38,389 nucleotides of DNA from a virus (IMGVR_UViG_3300010392_000267:1-38389); one strand, 5' to 3'. Counted from the first letter of the stretch, positions 7,310 to 13,185 are shown. Notes: generated by a model not told the origin, from the letters alone. Numbers and translations are program-made.

Positions 7310-7515
7310 GTTGATTGCTCTGGTGGTAATGGTTGCCAGTGAGTTATGTCGGGAAAATAGAACCCAACAGGCAAGTCTTTAACAATCCACTTCTTGCGGG
7401 TATACCCTGCGGAACACCAAAACTCGCCTTCGGCCTCTACCCCATTGGTTGTGAGTAGGCGAACCTTCTGCGCATGCTCTGGCAACCGCACACCAACAGG
7501 TATCCACTTGCTCAT
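7306..7515 (-). CDS. DUF551 domain protein
   Basis: A 69-residue protein starting MSKWIPVGVRLPEHAQKV and ending DITHWQPLPPEQST. The pattern W-I-P-V...RLPE ... ITHWxPLP defines the DUF551 family, common in lambdoid phages and prophages. Its biochemical role is unknown. The start at 7515 is chosen because the family begins MSKWI; a longer version from 7599 would overlap the previous gene heavily. The 4-base overlaps on both sides fit a coupled operon. Confidence 0.8.
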   Translation of the reverse strand: MSKWIPVGVRLPEHAQKVRLLTTNGVEAEGEFWCSAGYTRKKWIVKDLPVGFYFPDITHWQPLPPEQST

Positions 7516-7760
7516 GTTGATTGCTCCGCTATTTGCTCGGCTTGAAGATAACTGCAACCGGGAATGTGGTCGTTGCACCCTGAGATACAAATAGGGCACT
7601 CGTCATCTTCTCTGCCCTCTGATAGTTCGTCGTGTAGCGTTTCCATAACATCAGCCACGGCATTGATGAGTGCTATCTTTTGCGCTTCAACTTCTGGTCG
7701 GTAGTTACGTGCCTTTATGTCCTCGCACATTCCCCGCAACTGTTCAGCCGCTTTACTCAC
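7512..7760 (-). CDS. Hypothetical protein with Cys/His-rich C-terminus
   Basis: An 82-residue protein with a GTG start at 7760, placed by AGGAGG six bases upstream. The N-terminal two-thirds is helical; the C-terminus carries CPICISGCNDHIPGC, a likely zinc-binding knuckle. No family recognised. A 19-codon reading frame (7753-7812) ends on its start and may couple translation. Confidence 0.6.
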   Translation of the reverse strand: MSKAAEQLRGMCEDIKARNYRPEVEAQKIALINAVADVMETLHDELSEGREDDECPICISGCNDHIPGCSYLQAEQIAEQST

Positions 7761-7812
7761 CACCTACCTCCTGCTCTGCTACCGACCGGCACTTCTGTAG
7801 TGTGTTATTCAT
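7753..7812 (-). CDS. 19-residue microORF, possible coupling peptide
   Basis: ATG at 7812 is preceded by a very good Shine-Dalgarno (AAGGAG, 7 bases away) and encodes MNNTLQKCRSVAEQEVGGE. It overlaps the stop of the previous gene and its own stop overlaps the start of the next. It may be a true microprotein or only a translational bridge across a 44-base gap. Confidence 0.4.
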   Translation of the reverse strand: MNNTLQKCRSVAEQEVGGE

Positions 7813-8023
7813 CTGATTGCTCCTTGTACCAGCCGCCCGTATATCTGCGTAGCGACCTTAGATTGCACTCTTTCGGGTTGTGGTCAGGCGTTAGTGCTAT
7901 CAGTGACCCATCACGTTCAATGATTGGCGCGACAACGACAACGGGAGGTATGCCATAAGAAAAGCGCACATTGTCTCCCACGGTAACCCATTCGCCATCA
8001 TCATCGCGTAGTCGCTTACCCAC
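7805..8023 (-). CDS. Hypothetical early protein
   Basis: A 72-residue protein, GTG start at 8023, chosen because GAGGAG lies 8 bases upstream (8032-8037) while the farther GTG at 8038 has the same motif inside it. The chain GKRLRDDDGEWVTVGDNVRFSYG...VVVVAPIIERDG is a small beta-barrel-like pattern, often seen in SH3-like or KOW-type folds, but this is only an impression. It overlaps the upstream gene by 8 bases. Function unknown. Confidence 0.55.
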   Translation of the reverse strand: MGKRLRDDDGEWVTVGDNVRFSYGIPPVVVVAPIIERDGSLIALTPDHNPKECNLRSLRRYTGGWYKEQSDE

Positions 8024-8207
8024 CAAACCGCTCCTCACAAAATTCCCGCTCCCGCCTGTTCAACCCCGATTCCTGGCACAACTCGTACTGCATCAATCTA
8101 AAGTCCTCTGGACTTGGGTAATAGCGCGGTAAAGGTTCTCCAACGCATACAGGGTTTATCTGCTGGAAGGACAGGCAGAGTAGGGCGGCTGTGGGGATGA
8201 GTTTCAT
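8016..8207 (-). CDS. Small protein with signal-like N-terminus
   Basis: A 63-residue protein starting MKLIPTAALLCLSF, a short positively charged then hydrophobic N-terminus like a secretion signal. The rest is charged, with two Cys (LCQESG, FCEERFGG) that could form a disulfide in the periplasm. No lipobox is clear. The start overlaps the stop of the upstream gene (ATGA). Function unknown; a host envelope interaction is possible but not shown. Confidence 0.55.
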   Translation of the reverse strand: MKLIPTAALLCLSFQQINPVCVGEPLPRYYPSPEDFRLMQYELCQESGLNRREREFCEERFGG

Positions 8208-8650
8208 TTGCCAGCTAGCCCGCAGTAGCCCAGAGCAGGGTCATCGGTTGGCAACGTCATGCCGAGTCGCAACCCCCGTTCTGCAAGGGCGTTTTTTATC
8301 AAGCCGAATGATTTTTTCCCCAAGCCCGGTTCAATGAGCAACTCTCGCTCTGAACGAACAAGCACGTCCCTTATAGTGTTGATGTCATTTCCAATCAGCG
8401 CGTTTTGCGACCGTATATCCAAACCAAGGCTCTTGACTGATTCGTGGCAAATATCCGAAAGCCCCGGCGCTCCCCACCGCCACATAGCGCACTTGCTGGC
8501 TATGCAGCGCGAGTCCGGTGGGTTCATTTGCATCTCTGTCACGCCGTCCCCACCAGCGCCTATCCAGCGGTTAGCGGCAGGTTCGTCGCAATTCCCCTGA
8601 CTGCGCGCCATCGGACACCACAGTTCTCTGGCTTCTTTCTCGGTGTGCAT
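8204..8650 (-). CDS. Cys-motif phage protein with inserted RNA polymerase alpha-CTD-like domain
   Basis: A 148-residue protein of two interleaved parts. The outer part has WCPMAR (C12), RCIASKC-AMWRW (C49, C54) and YCGLAGK (C143); this set recalls a family of short phage proteins of unknown role and could bind zinc or an iron-sulfur cluster. Between them, residues ~65-131 match the C-terminal domain of RNA polymerase alpha: SLGLDIRSQNALIG, then LLIEPGLGKKSFGLIK, then LAERGLRLGM. Counterparts of the E. coli DNA-contact residues are kept (R265=R80, N268=N83, G296=G111, K298=K113, S299=S114; E302 is Leu). The acidic sigma-contact positions 259 and 261 are Ser and Gly. I infer a minor-groove DNA-binding module, perhaps acting at UP-like sequences or as an alpha mimic. 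SD GGAG precedes the ATG by about 7 bases. Confidence 0.8.
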   Translation of the reverse strand: MHTEKEARELWCPMARSQGNCDEPAANRWIGAGGDGVTEMQMNPPDSRCIASKCAMWRWGAPGLSDICHESVKSLGLDIRSQNALIGNDINTIRDVLVRSERELLIEPGLGKKSFGLIKNALAERGLRLGMTLPTDDPALGYCGLAGK

Positions 8651-8662
8651 ATCTATCTCCAG

Positions 8663-9094
8663 TTAAACAAGCCCGCGTATAGGGGCGAACGGCAAATCGT
8701 CCTCTATCGCCCCACCAGAACCGGCAGCGGGGGCTTGGGAGGAACGATCTTGAGCAGTCGATGCGCCCCCACCACCGGGTTTTTTCGAGTCAGCAAACGA
8801 CCAGCTGTTGGCGATGATCTCCAGCGAAAACCGCTTGCCGTTGTCGGTATCGTAGGGGCGGTTCTGTTCTTCGCCAGCGACGATCACTGCTGAGCCTTTT
8901 TGCAAATGTTTGGCTGCGGCCTCACCGCGTTTGCCAAACACCGTGACGCGCCGCCATGTGGTGCATTCGTTGTCACCGTAGCCGGTGGTGGTCGCGACGC
9001 TGAACGTGCAGCGCGCCAGCCCGCTCGGAGCAAAGGCCAGTTCGGGGTCGGCACCGAGGTGTCCGGCGATGACCAGGTTGCAGAAATTGGGCAT
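8663..9094 (-). CDS. ssb: Single-stranded DNA-binding protein
   Basis: A 143-residue SSB with an OB-fold (residues ~1-105: NLVIAGHLGADPEL, TFSVATTTGYG, TTWRRVTVFGKRGEAAAKHLQKGS, LEIIANSWSF) and a flexible Gly/Ser/Ala linker. The acidic protein-docking motif is DDLPF, but eight further residues (APIRGLV end) follow it, whereas host SSB ends exactly at this tip; docking of host partners may be altered. It forms one operon with the exonuclease and annealing protein upstream; its ATG overlaps their stop (TAATG). It would coat single strands during phage replication and Red-type recombination. Confidence 0.92.
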   Translation of the reverse strand: MPNFCNLVIAGHLGADPELAFAPSGLARCTFSVATTTGYGDNECTTWRRVTVFGKRGEAAAKHLQKGSAVIVAGEEQNRPYDTDNGKRFSLEIIANSWSFADSKKPGGGGASTAQDRSSQAPAAGSGGAIEDDLPFAPIRGLV

Positions 9095-10647
9095 TACGCG
9101 GCCTCCTGCTTTACGAACAGGTCTTGAATCAGCGCCGTGGCTGCGTTGTCGCTCAGGTTGTAAGCGTCGGCGACCAGGCGAACGATGGATGCGCGGGTTG
9201 GCCCACCTTCGGACGCGGTGGGCGCTTTGTAGGTCGGCGGCGGGTCGATGGTGCCCGCTGGCGCCGACTGGTGGCTCGCGGCTTCTGACTGCTGCGCTTT
9301 CTCGGCATCCTCGCGTTCGATGCGCTCACGCTCTTTGCGAGCGGCTTCCGCCGCAATGCGGTCCTGCTCGGCCTTGTGTTCGTTAATGCGCAGCGTGACC
9401 AGGTTGGCAAAATCGTCCGGCTCTTTCGTGACGATCTGCTGCACGTCGCGGAACAGGTGCTCGACGCCAGTGGCTTCCTTGCGCAGCAATTCAAGGTTCA
9501 GGCGAATGCGGTCGCCGATCTCGCTGGCCTCGATCTTGACGCGTGCCACTTCATCGGCACAGGCGTCTTTCAGACTGGTGATCGTGCGCTTGTTTTTCAT
9601 CACGCCGGCAAAGTTCGGTGTGATCGCCGGCAGCGTGACCTTGCCGCCCAGCGTTTCGTTGATCTGCGCGATGTGGTGATCGACCTGCTCTTGTGCGTTG
9701 TTCTTGATTTCGATGCGGATGGCATCTTTGCGGGCCTTCACCAGCTTGTTGAGCTCCAGCCGCTTCTTGCGCATGGATTCGCTCAGGTGATCGAGTGTGC
9801 GGAACAAGTCGTCGATGCTGGCGGTTTGTGCCAGCGCCTGTTTTTTGACCGTCTCGATTTCTTTCTCGCCGGAGTCGAGAAACTTCACCATCTGCTCGGC
9901 GTCGGCAAAGTCCTGATCGGTTTGCAGGTCGGTGTTAATGGCAGCGACACGCGCAGACACCACGTCTTTGTACGTTGCCAGGTTGCTGTTCTTGACCTCG
10001 CCGGCCAGCTCCACGGCCAGCGTGGGCAGGGCGTCGATCTGCTGGGCAACGGCCTCCACGGATTCGTCGGGCACGTAGCCATCAAGATCGGCATTGAACT
10101 GTTGCCAGCCCGCCAGCAGTCGGTCGAAGTCTCCGCACGCATCAACATGTGCCGCTGTAAGCCAGCATGATGCGTTGTTGTCGGCATCGCTCAGCATGTA
10201 CAGGGCTTTCTTCGCGCCGCTGATGTAAAGCTGCTGCACGACTTGCCAGTAGTCGGCAGTGGGCACACGACCGGCTGCGACTTCTTCGGCCTTGGCCTGA
10301 TTCCACAGCTTGTGCTCCCAAACCACTTCGCGGTCCATCGTCAGGCCGTCGAAACTGGCAGACAACTGACCGTCATCATCCAGCCCGGTGACCGGGAAAA
10401 GCTCCGCGCCGATTTCTTTCTCGGCAACGGGTCGGGCAGCTTCCTCGGCGGCGTGGCCTTTGTTGAAGATCGCCTGTTTTACAGCGGACACGTCGCTGGT
10501 CTGCCCGGTCGCTTTCTGGCGCAGCAGCTCAGAGCGTTTCATGTAGGGGCTTTCGCCCATCATGGCGGGCGCTTCGGAAGCCGTTCGGCATTGGGCGCGG
10601 AAAGCGTCCCATTCCGGTGAGCCCTGTACGAGGTTAAGCGTTTTCAT
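9094..10647 (-). CDS. exo: YqaJ/lambda Exo-type 5'-3' exonuclease with long C-terminal extension
   Basis: A 517-residue alkaline exonuclease of the YqaJ family, which resects double-strand ends for the annealing protein. The N-terminal 210 residues are the nuclease: GSPEWDAFR, TASEAPAMMGESPYM, NKGHAAEEAARP (E69), then the metal-binding core with D100 (SASFDGL), E111 and K113 (WEHKLWN), then YWQVVQQLYISG. The remaining 300 residues are mostly helical and coiled-coil-like, with a charged Arg/Glu stretch near 420-450 and a short basic C-terminal helical segment. Lambda Exo is only 226 residues, so the extension is an added domain, perhaps for partner or end binding. The start overlaps the end of the Bet gene. 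Confidence 0.9.
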   Translation of the reverse strand: MKTLNLVQGSPEWDAFRAQCRTASEAPAMMGESPYMKRSELLRQKATGQTSDVSAVKQAIFNKGHAAEEAARPVAEKEIGAELFPVTGLDDDGQLSASFDGLTMDREVVWEHKLWNQAKAEEVAAGRVPTADYWQVVQQLYISGAKKALYMLSDADNNASCWLTAAHVDACGDFDRLLAGWQQFNADLDGYVPDESVEAVAQQIDALPTLAVELAGEVKNSNLATYKDVVSARVAAINTDLQTDQDFADAEQMVKFLDSGEKEIETVKKQALAQTASIDDLFRTLDHLSESMRKKRLELNKLVKARKDAIRIEIKNNAQEQVDHHIAQINETLGGKVTLPAITPNFAGVMKNKRTITSLKDACADEVARVKIEASEIGDRIRLNLELLRKEATGVEHLFRDVQQIVTKEPDDFANLVTLRINEHKAEQDRIAAEAARKERERIEREDAEKAQQSEAASHQSAPAGTIDPPPTYKAPTASEGGPTRASIVRLVADAYNLSDNAATALIQDLFVKQEAA

Positions 10648-11398
10648 TGATTTCTCCGTCGATGATTTCCATGTCGAGCAGTGTTTGTTTCTGCTCGTCG
10701 GTGAGCGTCGCCTTGCTTTCGATCATGTCGATGATGTTGGCGGCGGTGTTCGTGCCGGCTTCGATCAGCTTCGTCCAGGCGGGCAGATTGAAGTCGAACT
10801 GCGATTGCGGGTATGCCTCGCGCTCCGGGCGTTCGGGCGCTGCGGGTTCGGCAGGGGTTACGTCAATAATCCGCTCGGCCTCGTCCTCGTCGTAGATGCC
10901 GGTGTAGCTGAACGCCATCCGCGCACACTGGATGAATGCTTTGTGCCGGAGCATCCGCTTCGGGTGTGAACCCCATGCGGGCGAGTTGGCCTTGCGACAC
11001 TCCGCCAGGTACTCGGTGACTTCGGTCGCGTGGCTGCGATCTTTGCGGAAGATGCGGCAGGTGCACTTTTCATCGTCCTGGTCGAACTCCACCCCGTCGT
11101 ATTGTTTGTTCTCGTTGACGATGCGGCTCCAGCCATCAACGCCTACGACCGGCACAATCCCGCCCTGATGCGGAAAGGCATAGATTTCTTTGGTGAACGG
11201 GTTCAGCCCGTACTGGTCGGCGACGATGATCAGCGCGGCCATCTGCTCGTTCGTGACCTCGCCGTTATTCAGCCGAAAGGCTGTGGCTTTCAGCGTGGTC
11301 ATCATCTTGCCCGGCTCCATGTCGAACTTGCCGGCGAATTTCGCCATCAGTCCACGGTGTTCCGGCTGTGTTTTTTGTTCTGCGATATTGGCGACCAT
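10634..11398 (-). CDS. bet: Bet-type single-strand annealing recombinase
   Basis: A 254-residue member of the lambda Bet/RecT superfamily. Typical segments are EQMAALIIVADQYGLNPFTKEIYAFP, IVPVVGVDGWSRIVNEN, WGSHPKRMLRHKAFIQCARMAF and YDEDEAERI. It anneals complementary strands exposed by the downstream exonuclease; together with SSB it forms a Red-like operon transcribed from the leftward promoter. The last 70 residues after the conserved core are an acidic linker and helix of no known role. The ATG lies only 2 bases after the stop of the 34-residue microORF. Confidence 0.93.
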   Translation of the reverse strand: MVANIAEQKTQPEHRGLMAKFAGKFDMEPGKMMTTLKATAFRLNNGEVTNEQMAALIIVADQYGLNPFTKEIYAFPHQGGIVPVVGVDGWSRIVNENKQYDGVEFDQDDEKCTCRIFRKDRSHATEVTEYLAECRKANSPAWGSHPKRMLRHKAFIQCARMAFSYTGIYDEDEAERIIDVTPAEPAAPERPEREAYPQSQFDFNLPAWTKLIEAGTNTAANIIDMIESKATLTDEQKQTLLDMEIIDGEINENA

Positions 11399-11400
11399 GA

Positions 11401-11505
11401 TCAGTTTCCGTCGGTTAGGTGGTAGTAAAGGGCGCCGGCGAGCATCGGCACGTAAGGCAGCAGCTCGATCAGCATGGTCAGCGGCGTGATGGGTTCAATA
11501 TCCAT
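11401..11505 (-). CDS. 34-residue membrane microprotein
   Basis: A short reading frame, MDIEPITPLTMLIELLPYVP followed by MLAGALYYHLTDGN. It is almost entirely one hydrophobic helix. Its ATG (11505) overlaps the end of the Cys-rich gene and its stop is 2 bases before the bet start, so it sits exactly in register within the operon. That spacing supports a true gene; function unknown. As first-operon genes are made early after induction, it may affect the host membrane. Confidence 0.5.
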   Translation of the reverse strand: MDIEPITPLTMLIELLPYVPMLAGALYYHLTDGN

Positions 11506-11671
11506 CGCGGCATTCCCGTTGCAGCTCGGCTTCGCAGCGGCTGCATTTTTCGCACGGCTTACAGGGGCCGAAGTGCTCGCGGATATAGGTGCCGCACAGG
11601 ATGCAGTTCACCTTCCAGCCCGGTTGGGCGGGGCGGCTCTCGATCTGTGGGTGTTGTTCTGGTGTGCTCAT
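11495..11671 (-). CDS. 58-residue zinc-finger-like early protein
   Basis: The first gene of the leftward operon. It encodes MSTPEQHPQIESRPAQPGWK, then a Cys-rich half with CILCG, PCKPCEKCSRC and ECRDGY: seven Cys in CxxC-type spacing, typical of a small zinc ribbon. A GGGAGAGAG Shine-Dalgarno is a few bases upstream of the ATG. It begins about 20 bases after the likely start of the leftward transcript. No family recognised; position recalls early regulators (N, Kil) of lambda-like phages, but nothing in the sequence shows antitermination activity. Confidence 0.65.
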   Translation of the reverse strand: MSTPEQHPQIESRPAQPGWKVNCILCGTYIREHFGPCKPCEKCSRCEAELQRECRDGY

Positions 11672-11696
11672 TGCTCTCTCCCGATGTGTTGGAGAG

Positions 11697-11726
11697 AGTA
11701 AACCATAGTTAACTAACAGCAGTCAA
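11697..11726 (-). promoter_or_regulatory. Leftward early promoter (PL-like)
   Basis: On the minus strand, TTGACT (plus 11721-11726) and TTTACT (plus 11697-11702) are separated by 18 bases. The same two hexamers, 17 apart, form the rightward promoter. It would drive the Cys-rich gene, bet, exo, ssb and the small early genes. Both hexamers overlap the two operators at 11698-11713 and 11722-11737. Confidence 0.7.
11698..11713. promoter_or_regulatory. Operator OL1
   Basis: GTAAAC-CATA-GTTAAC, a 16-bp imperfect palindrome covering the -10 region of the leftward promoter. It shares the half-site form GNNAAC / GTTNNC with three other 16-bp sites at the two early promoters. Confidence 0.65.
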
Positions 11727-11737
11727 CTAAAGTTTCC
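11722..11737. promoter_or_regulatory. Operator OL2
   Basis: GTCAAC-TAAA-GTTTCC, a 16-bp site covering the -35 region of the leftward promoter. The right half-site GTTTCC is identical to that of OR1. Confidence 0.65.
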
Positions 11738-11747
11738 GAATTAAGGC

Positions 11748-11778
11748 AAAAAAATACCCCGAGCCAGAGCGGGCGGGG
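11748..11778 (-). terminator. Rho-independent terminator of the repressor gene
   Basis: On the minus strand CCCCG (plus 11774-11778) pairs with CGGGG (plus 11757-11761) and is followed by TA and a run of seven T (plus 11748-11754). It directly follows the repressor stop codon and separates repressor transcription from the leftward promoter. Confidence 0.75.
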
Positions 11779-11786
11779 CTTGTGGA

Positions 11787-12209
11787 CTATTCGGTGGAGT
11801 AGTCGGGGCTTTCTTCGTGGACGGTGACAGAGTCCTGAAACGCTTCACGGCGGTCGACATCACCCCCGAAATACAGCGTGCGGCCAATTTTCAGCATGGC
11901 GGCGGCGCTGTCCTGCGCCGTGTGCGGCATATCACGGAAAACATTCAAAAGGTCTAATTCGGCCTCTGAGAGCGGCTCAGACGATTTCATGCTGCCGCTG
12001 CCCATCGCCAGCCATTCCAGGCGGATCTTGAGCACGCGGCATATATCCAGCACGGCATCCAGACCGGGGACGGCCTGACCCTTTTGCCATTTGTAGACCG
12101 CAGGTTTAGTGCGGCCGATTTTCTCCGCCAGCGTGGGCGCCGTGTACTCCGATTGCTTGATGGCTTTCTCAAGCCGCCGGCCAAAGGCAAGTTTCGCTGC
12201 TTCATCCAT
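11787..12209 (-). CDS. cI: CI-like phage repressor, short form
   Basis: A 140-residue repressor starting MDEAAKLAFGRRLEKAI. Residues ~10-72 are an XRE/Cro-type helix-turn-helix domain (TLAEKIGRTKPAVYKWQKG, then PGLDAVLDICRVLKIRLEWLAMG). The rest is a short helix region (EAELDLLNVFRDMPHTAQDSA) and acidic tail; there is no S24/LexA-like peptidase domain and no Ala-Gly cleavage site, so RecA-stimulated self-cleavage is not expected. The ATG at 12209 is chosen because the upstream extension to 12362 runs through the operators and cro. An inverted repeat (CGAGAG/CTCTCG, 12213-12234) lies in its leader and no clear Shine-Dalgarno is seen. Divergent from cro, it should bind the four GKMAAC-N4-GTTWMC sites and maintain lysogeny. 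Confidence 0.85.
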   Translation of the reverse strand: MDEAAKLAFGRRLEKAIKQSEYTAPTLAEKIGRTKPAVYKWQKGQAVPGLDAVLDICRVLKIRLEWLAMGSGSMKSSEPLSEAELDLLNVFRDMPHTAQDSAAAMLKIGRTLYFGGDVDRREAFQDSVTVHEESPDYSTE

Positions 12210-12233
12210 CGGCGAGAGGCTACCGCGTCTCTC

Positions 12234-12249
12234 GGAAACAAAGGTTTCC
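12234..12249. promoter_or_regulatory. Operator OR1
   Basis: GGAAAC-AAAG-GTTTCC, a palindrome with perfect 6-base arms, just upstream of the -35 of the rightward promoter and in the leader of the repressor gene. It is the best match to the shared half-site and probably the strongest site. Confidence 0.75.
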
Positions 12250-12256
12250 CGATGGC

Positions 12257-12285
12257 TTGACTTGCAAAGGAAACTATCGTTTACT
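12257..12285 (+). promoter_or_regulatory. Rightward early promoter (PR-like)
   Basis: TTGACT (12257-12262), 17-base spacer, TTTACT (12280-12285). Only six bases separate the -10 hexamer from the cro ATG, so the predicted transcript starts at or within a base or two of the start codon. OR2 overlaps the spacer and -10 region. Confidence 0.75.
12269..12284. promoter_or_regulatory. Operator OR2
   Basis: GGAAAC-TATC-GTTTAC, 16 bp, in the spacer and -10 of the rightward promoter; its centre is 35 bp from that of OR1. Occupation would block cro transcription. Confidence 0.7.
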
Positions 12286-12291
12286 CTCGGC

Positions 12292-12468
12292 ATGAAGAAA
12301 CAGGACGCAATCGAGCACTTTGGCGACGCGGTGAAACTCGCGAAGGCACTGGGTATCAGCAAGCAGGCCGTCTACAAGTGGCCTGACGTGGTGCCAGAAG
12401 GGCGCCAGTACCAGCTCGAAATTGTCACGCAGGGCAAATTGCAGGCTGAGCGTCCGAGCGCGGCTTAG
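12292..12468 (+). CDS. cro: Cro-type repressor (P22 Cro family)
   Basis: A 58-residue DNA-binding protein starting MKKQDAIEHFGDAVKLAKAL, with helix-turn-helix LAKALGISKQAVYKW and the P22-Cro-family ending VPEGRQYQLEIVTQGKL. It competes with the repressor for the shared operators and favours lytic growth. The ATG at 12292 is the only start that fits the family; upstream extension to 12109 would run through the promoter. The start codon is at the predicted transcription start, with no room for a Shine-Dalgarno sequence, so the mRNA is probably leaderless. Confidence 0.88.
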   Translation: MKKQDAIEHFGDAVKLAKALGISKQAVYKWPDVVPEGRQYQLEIVTQGKLQAERPSAA

Positions 12469-12485
12469 GCCGCTGTTGTTGTTAC

Positions 12486-12530
12486 GCAGGTTATATACCT
12501 GCAAACGGGTGAGCGCAAATTTTTTTGCGC
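12486..12530. other. Two hairpins after cro
   Basis: Perfect inverted repeat GCAGGT-TATAT-ACCTGC (12486-12502), then GCGCAAA-TTTT-TTTGCGC (12513-12530). The second has an AT-rich centre and no T-tail, so neither is a canonical terminator. They lie between cro and the convergent membrane genes and could slow or process transcripts arriving from either side. Confidence 0.5.
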
Positions 12531-12568
12531 CGTATCAAAGGGTTATGTCAATAAACAGAAGCTTATGT

Positions 12569-12796
12569 TCACTCGCAATCGGGAAACATTCGCGTGGTGT
12601 AGTCCCGATCGCAGCTTTCGTCGTCGAAAATTACGACGCCAATGACAATCCACGTGCACACAATCCCGGCAGCAATGTAGCTCCACCACTTGGCGGCATT
12701 TTTTTGCGTGCTCTTGTTGATGCAGAAAATAACCGCGCCGAGGGCACCCAGTTGCCCAAGAACCCGCCAGTCGATGATCTCTATCAGCGCGTCCAT
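12569..12796 (-). CDS. Small two-helix membrane protein
   Basis: A 75-residue protein, MDALIEIIDWRVLGQLGALG at the start, with two hydrophobic segments (about 12-27 and 39-58: LGALGAVIFCI and YIAAGIVCTWIVIGVVIF), joined by a polar NKSTQKNAAK loop, and an acidic Cys-containing tail. Its ATG overlaps the stop of the upstream membrane gene (TGATG), so the two are one translational unit. They lie antisense to the cro-to-replication transcript. Membrane exclusion or immunity is a fair guess for such lysogen-side genes; a holin-like role is possible. No family recognised. Confidence 0.65.
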   Translation of the reverse strand: MDALIEIIDWRVLGQLGALGAVIFCINKSTQKNAAKWWSYIAAGIVCTWIVIGVVIFDDESCDRDYTTRMFPDCE

Positions 12797-13074
12797 CAAT
12801 TGCTGGGCGGTTCATCGTCGGCTATGCGCGTGGCTGCGGGGGCGGCAATCATCTTGTCGCCGAAGTACCGCGCCAGCAAGCCCGGCGCAATGGTGATGCC
12901 GAAAAACAGCCATTGCCCGACATTGAACGGCGACAAGGTGTCGCGTACTGCTGAGAACCCCGATTCCCGCCACATAAGCGCCAGAACCCCGAGGTGGAAC
13001 AGGGCGACGAGGGCGATCCAAAGCATCCCCAGCCCGTTCAGGGCTTTACCAAGATTTCGTTTTAGGCCGGTCAT
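12796..13074 (-). CDS. Small membrane protein, partner of the next
   Basis: A 92-residue protein starting MTGLKRNLGKALNGLGMLWI, with two hydrophobic segments (about 15-34: GMLWIALVALFHLGVLALM; and about 53-68: VGQWLFFGITIAPGLLARYF) and a polar C-terminus. The ATG at 13074 has GGGAG about 6 bases upstream, which fixes the start against a longer frame from 13311. It forms a two-gene minus-strand unit with the preceding entry, probably with its own promoter in 13080-13140. Placed where temperate phages often keep superinfection exclusion genes; the function is inferred only from topology and position. Confidence 0.65.
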   Translation of the reverse strand: MTGLKRNLGKALNGLGMLWIALVALFHLGVLALMWRESGFSAVRDTLSPFNVGQWLFFGITIAPGLLARYFGDKMIAAPAATRIADDEPPSN

Positions 13075-13146
13075 GTGCACTCCCGATATGTTTGGCGCAC
13101 ACAGCATAGCGCATGGCCGGCTCCTTCTTCTGGCTTCCTCCGCGTT

Positions 13147-13173
13147 AGCCCGCTTTCGGGCGGGCTGTTTTTT
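13147..13173 (+). terminator. Strong intrinsic terminator directly before the replication gene
   Basis: AGCCCGC (13147-13153), loop TTTCGG, GCGGGCT (13160-13166), then GTTTTTT (13167-13173). The stem has seven GC-rich pairs. The T-run ends only 12 bases before the replication gene ATG, leaving no space for a promoter between. Transcripts from the rightward promoter must pass it. Confidence 0.8.
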
Positions 13174-13185
13174 CGGGGTGGCCGC

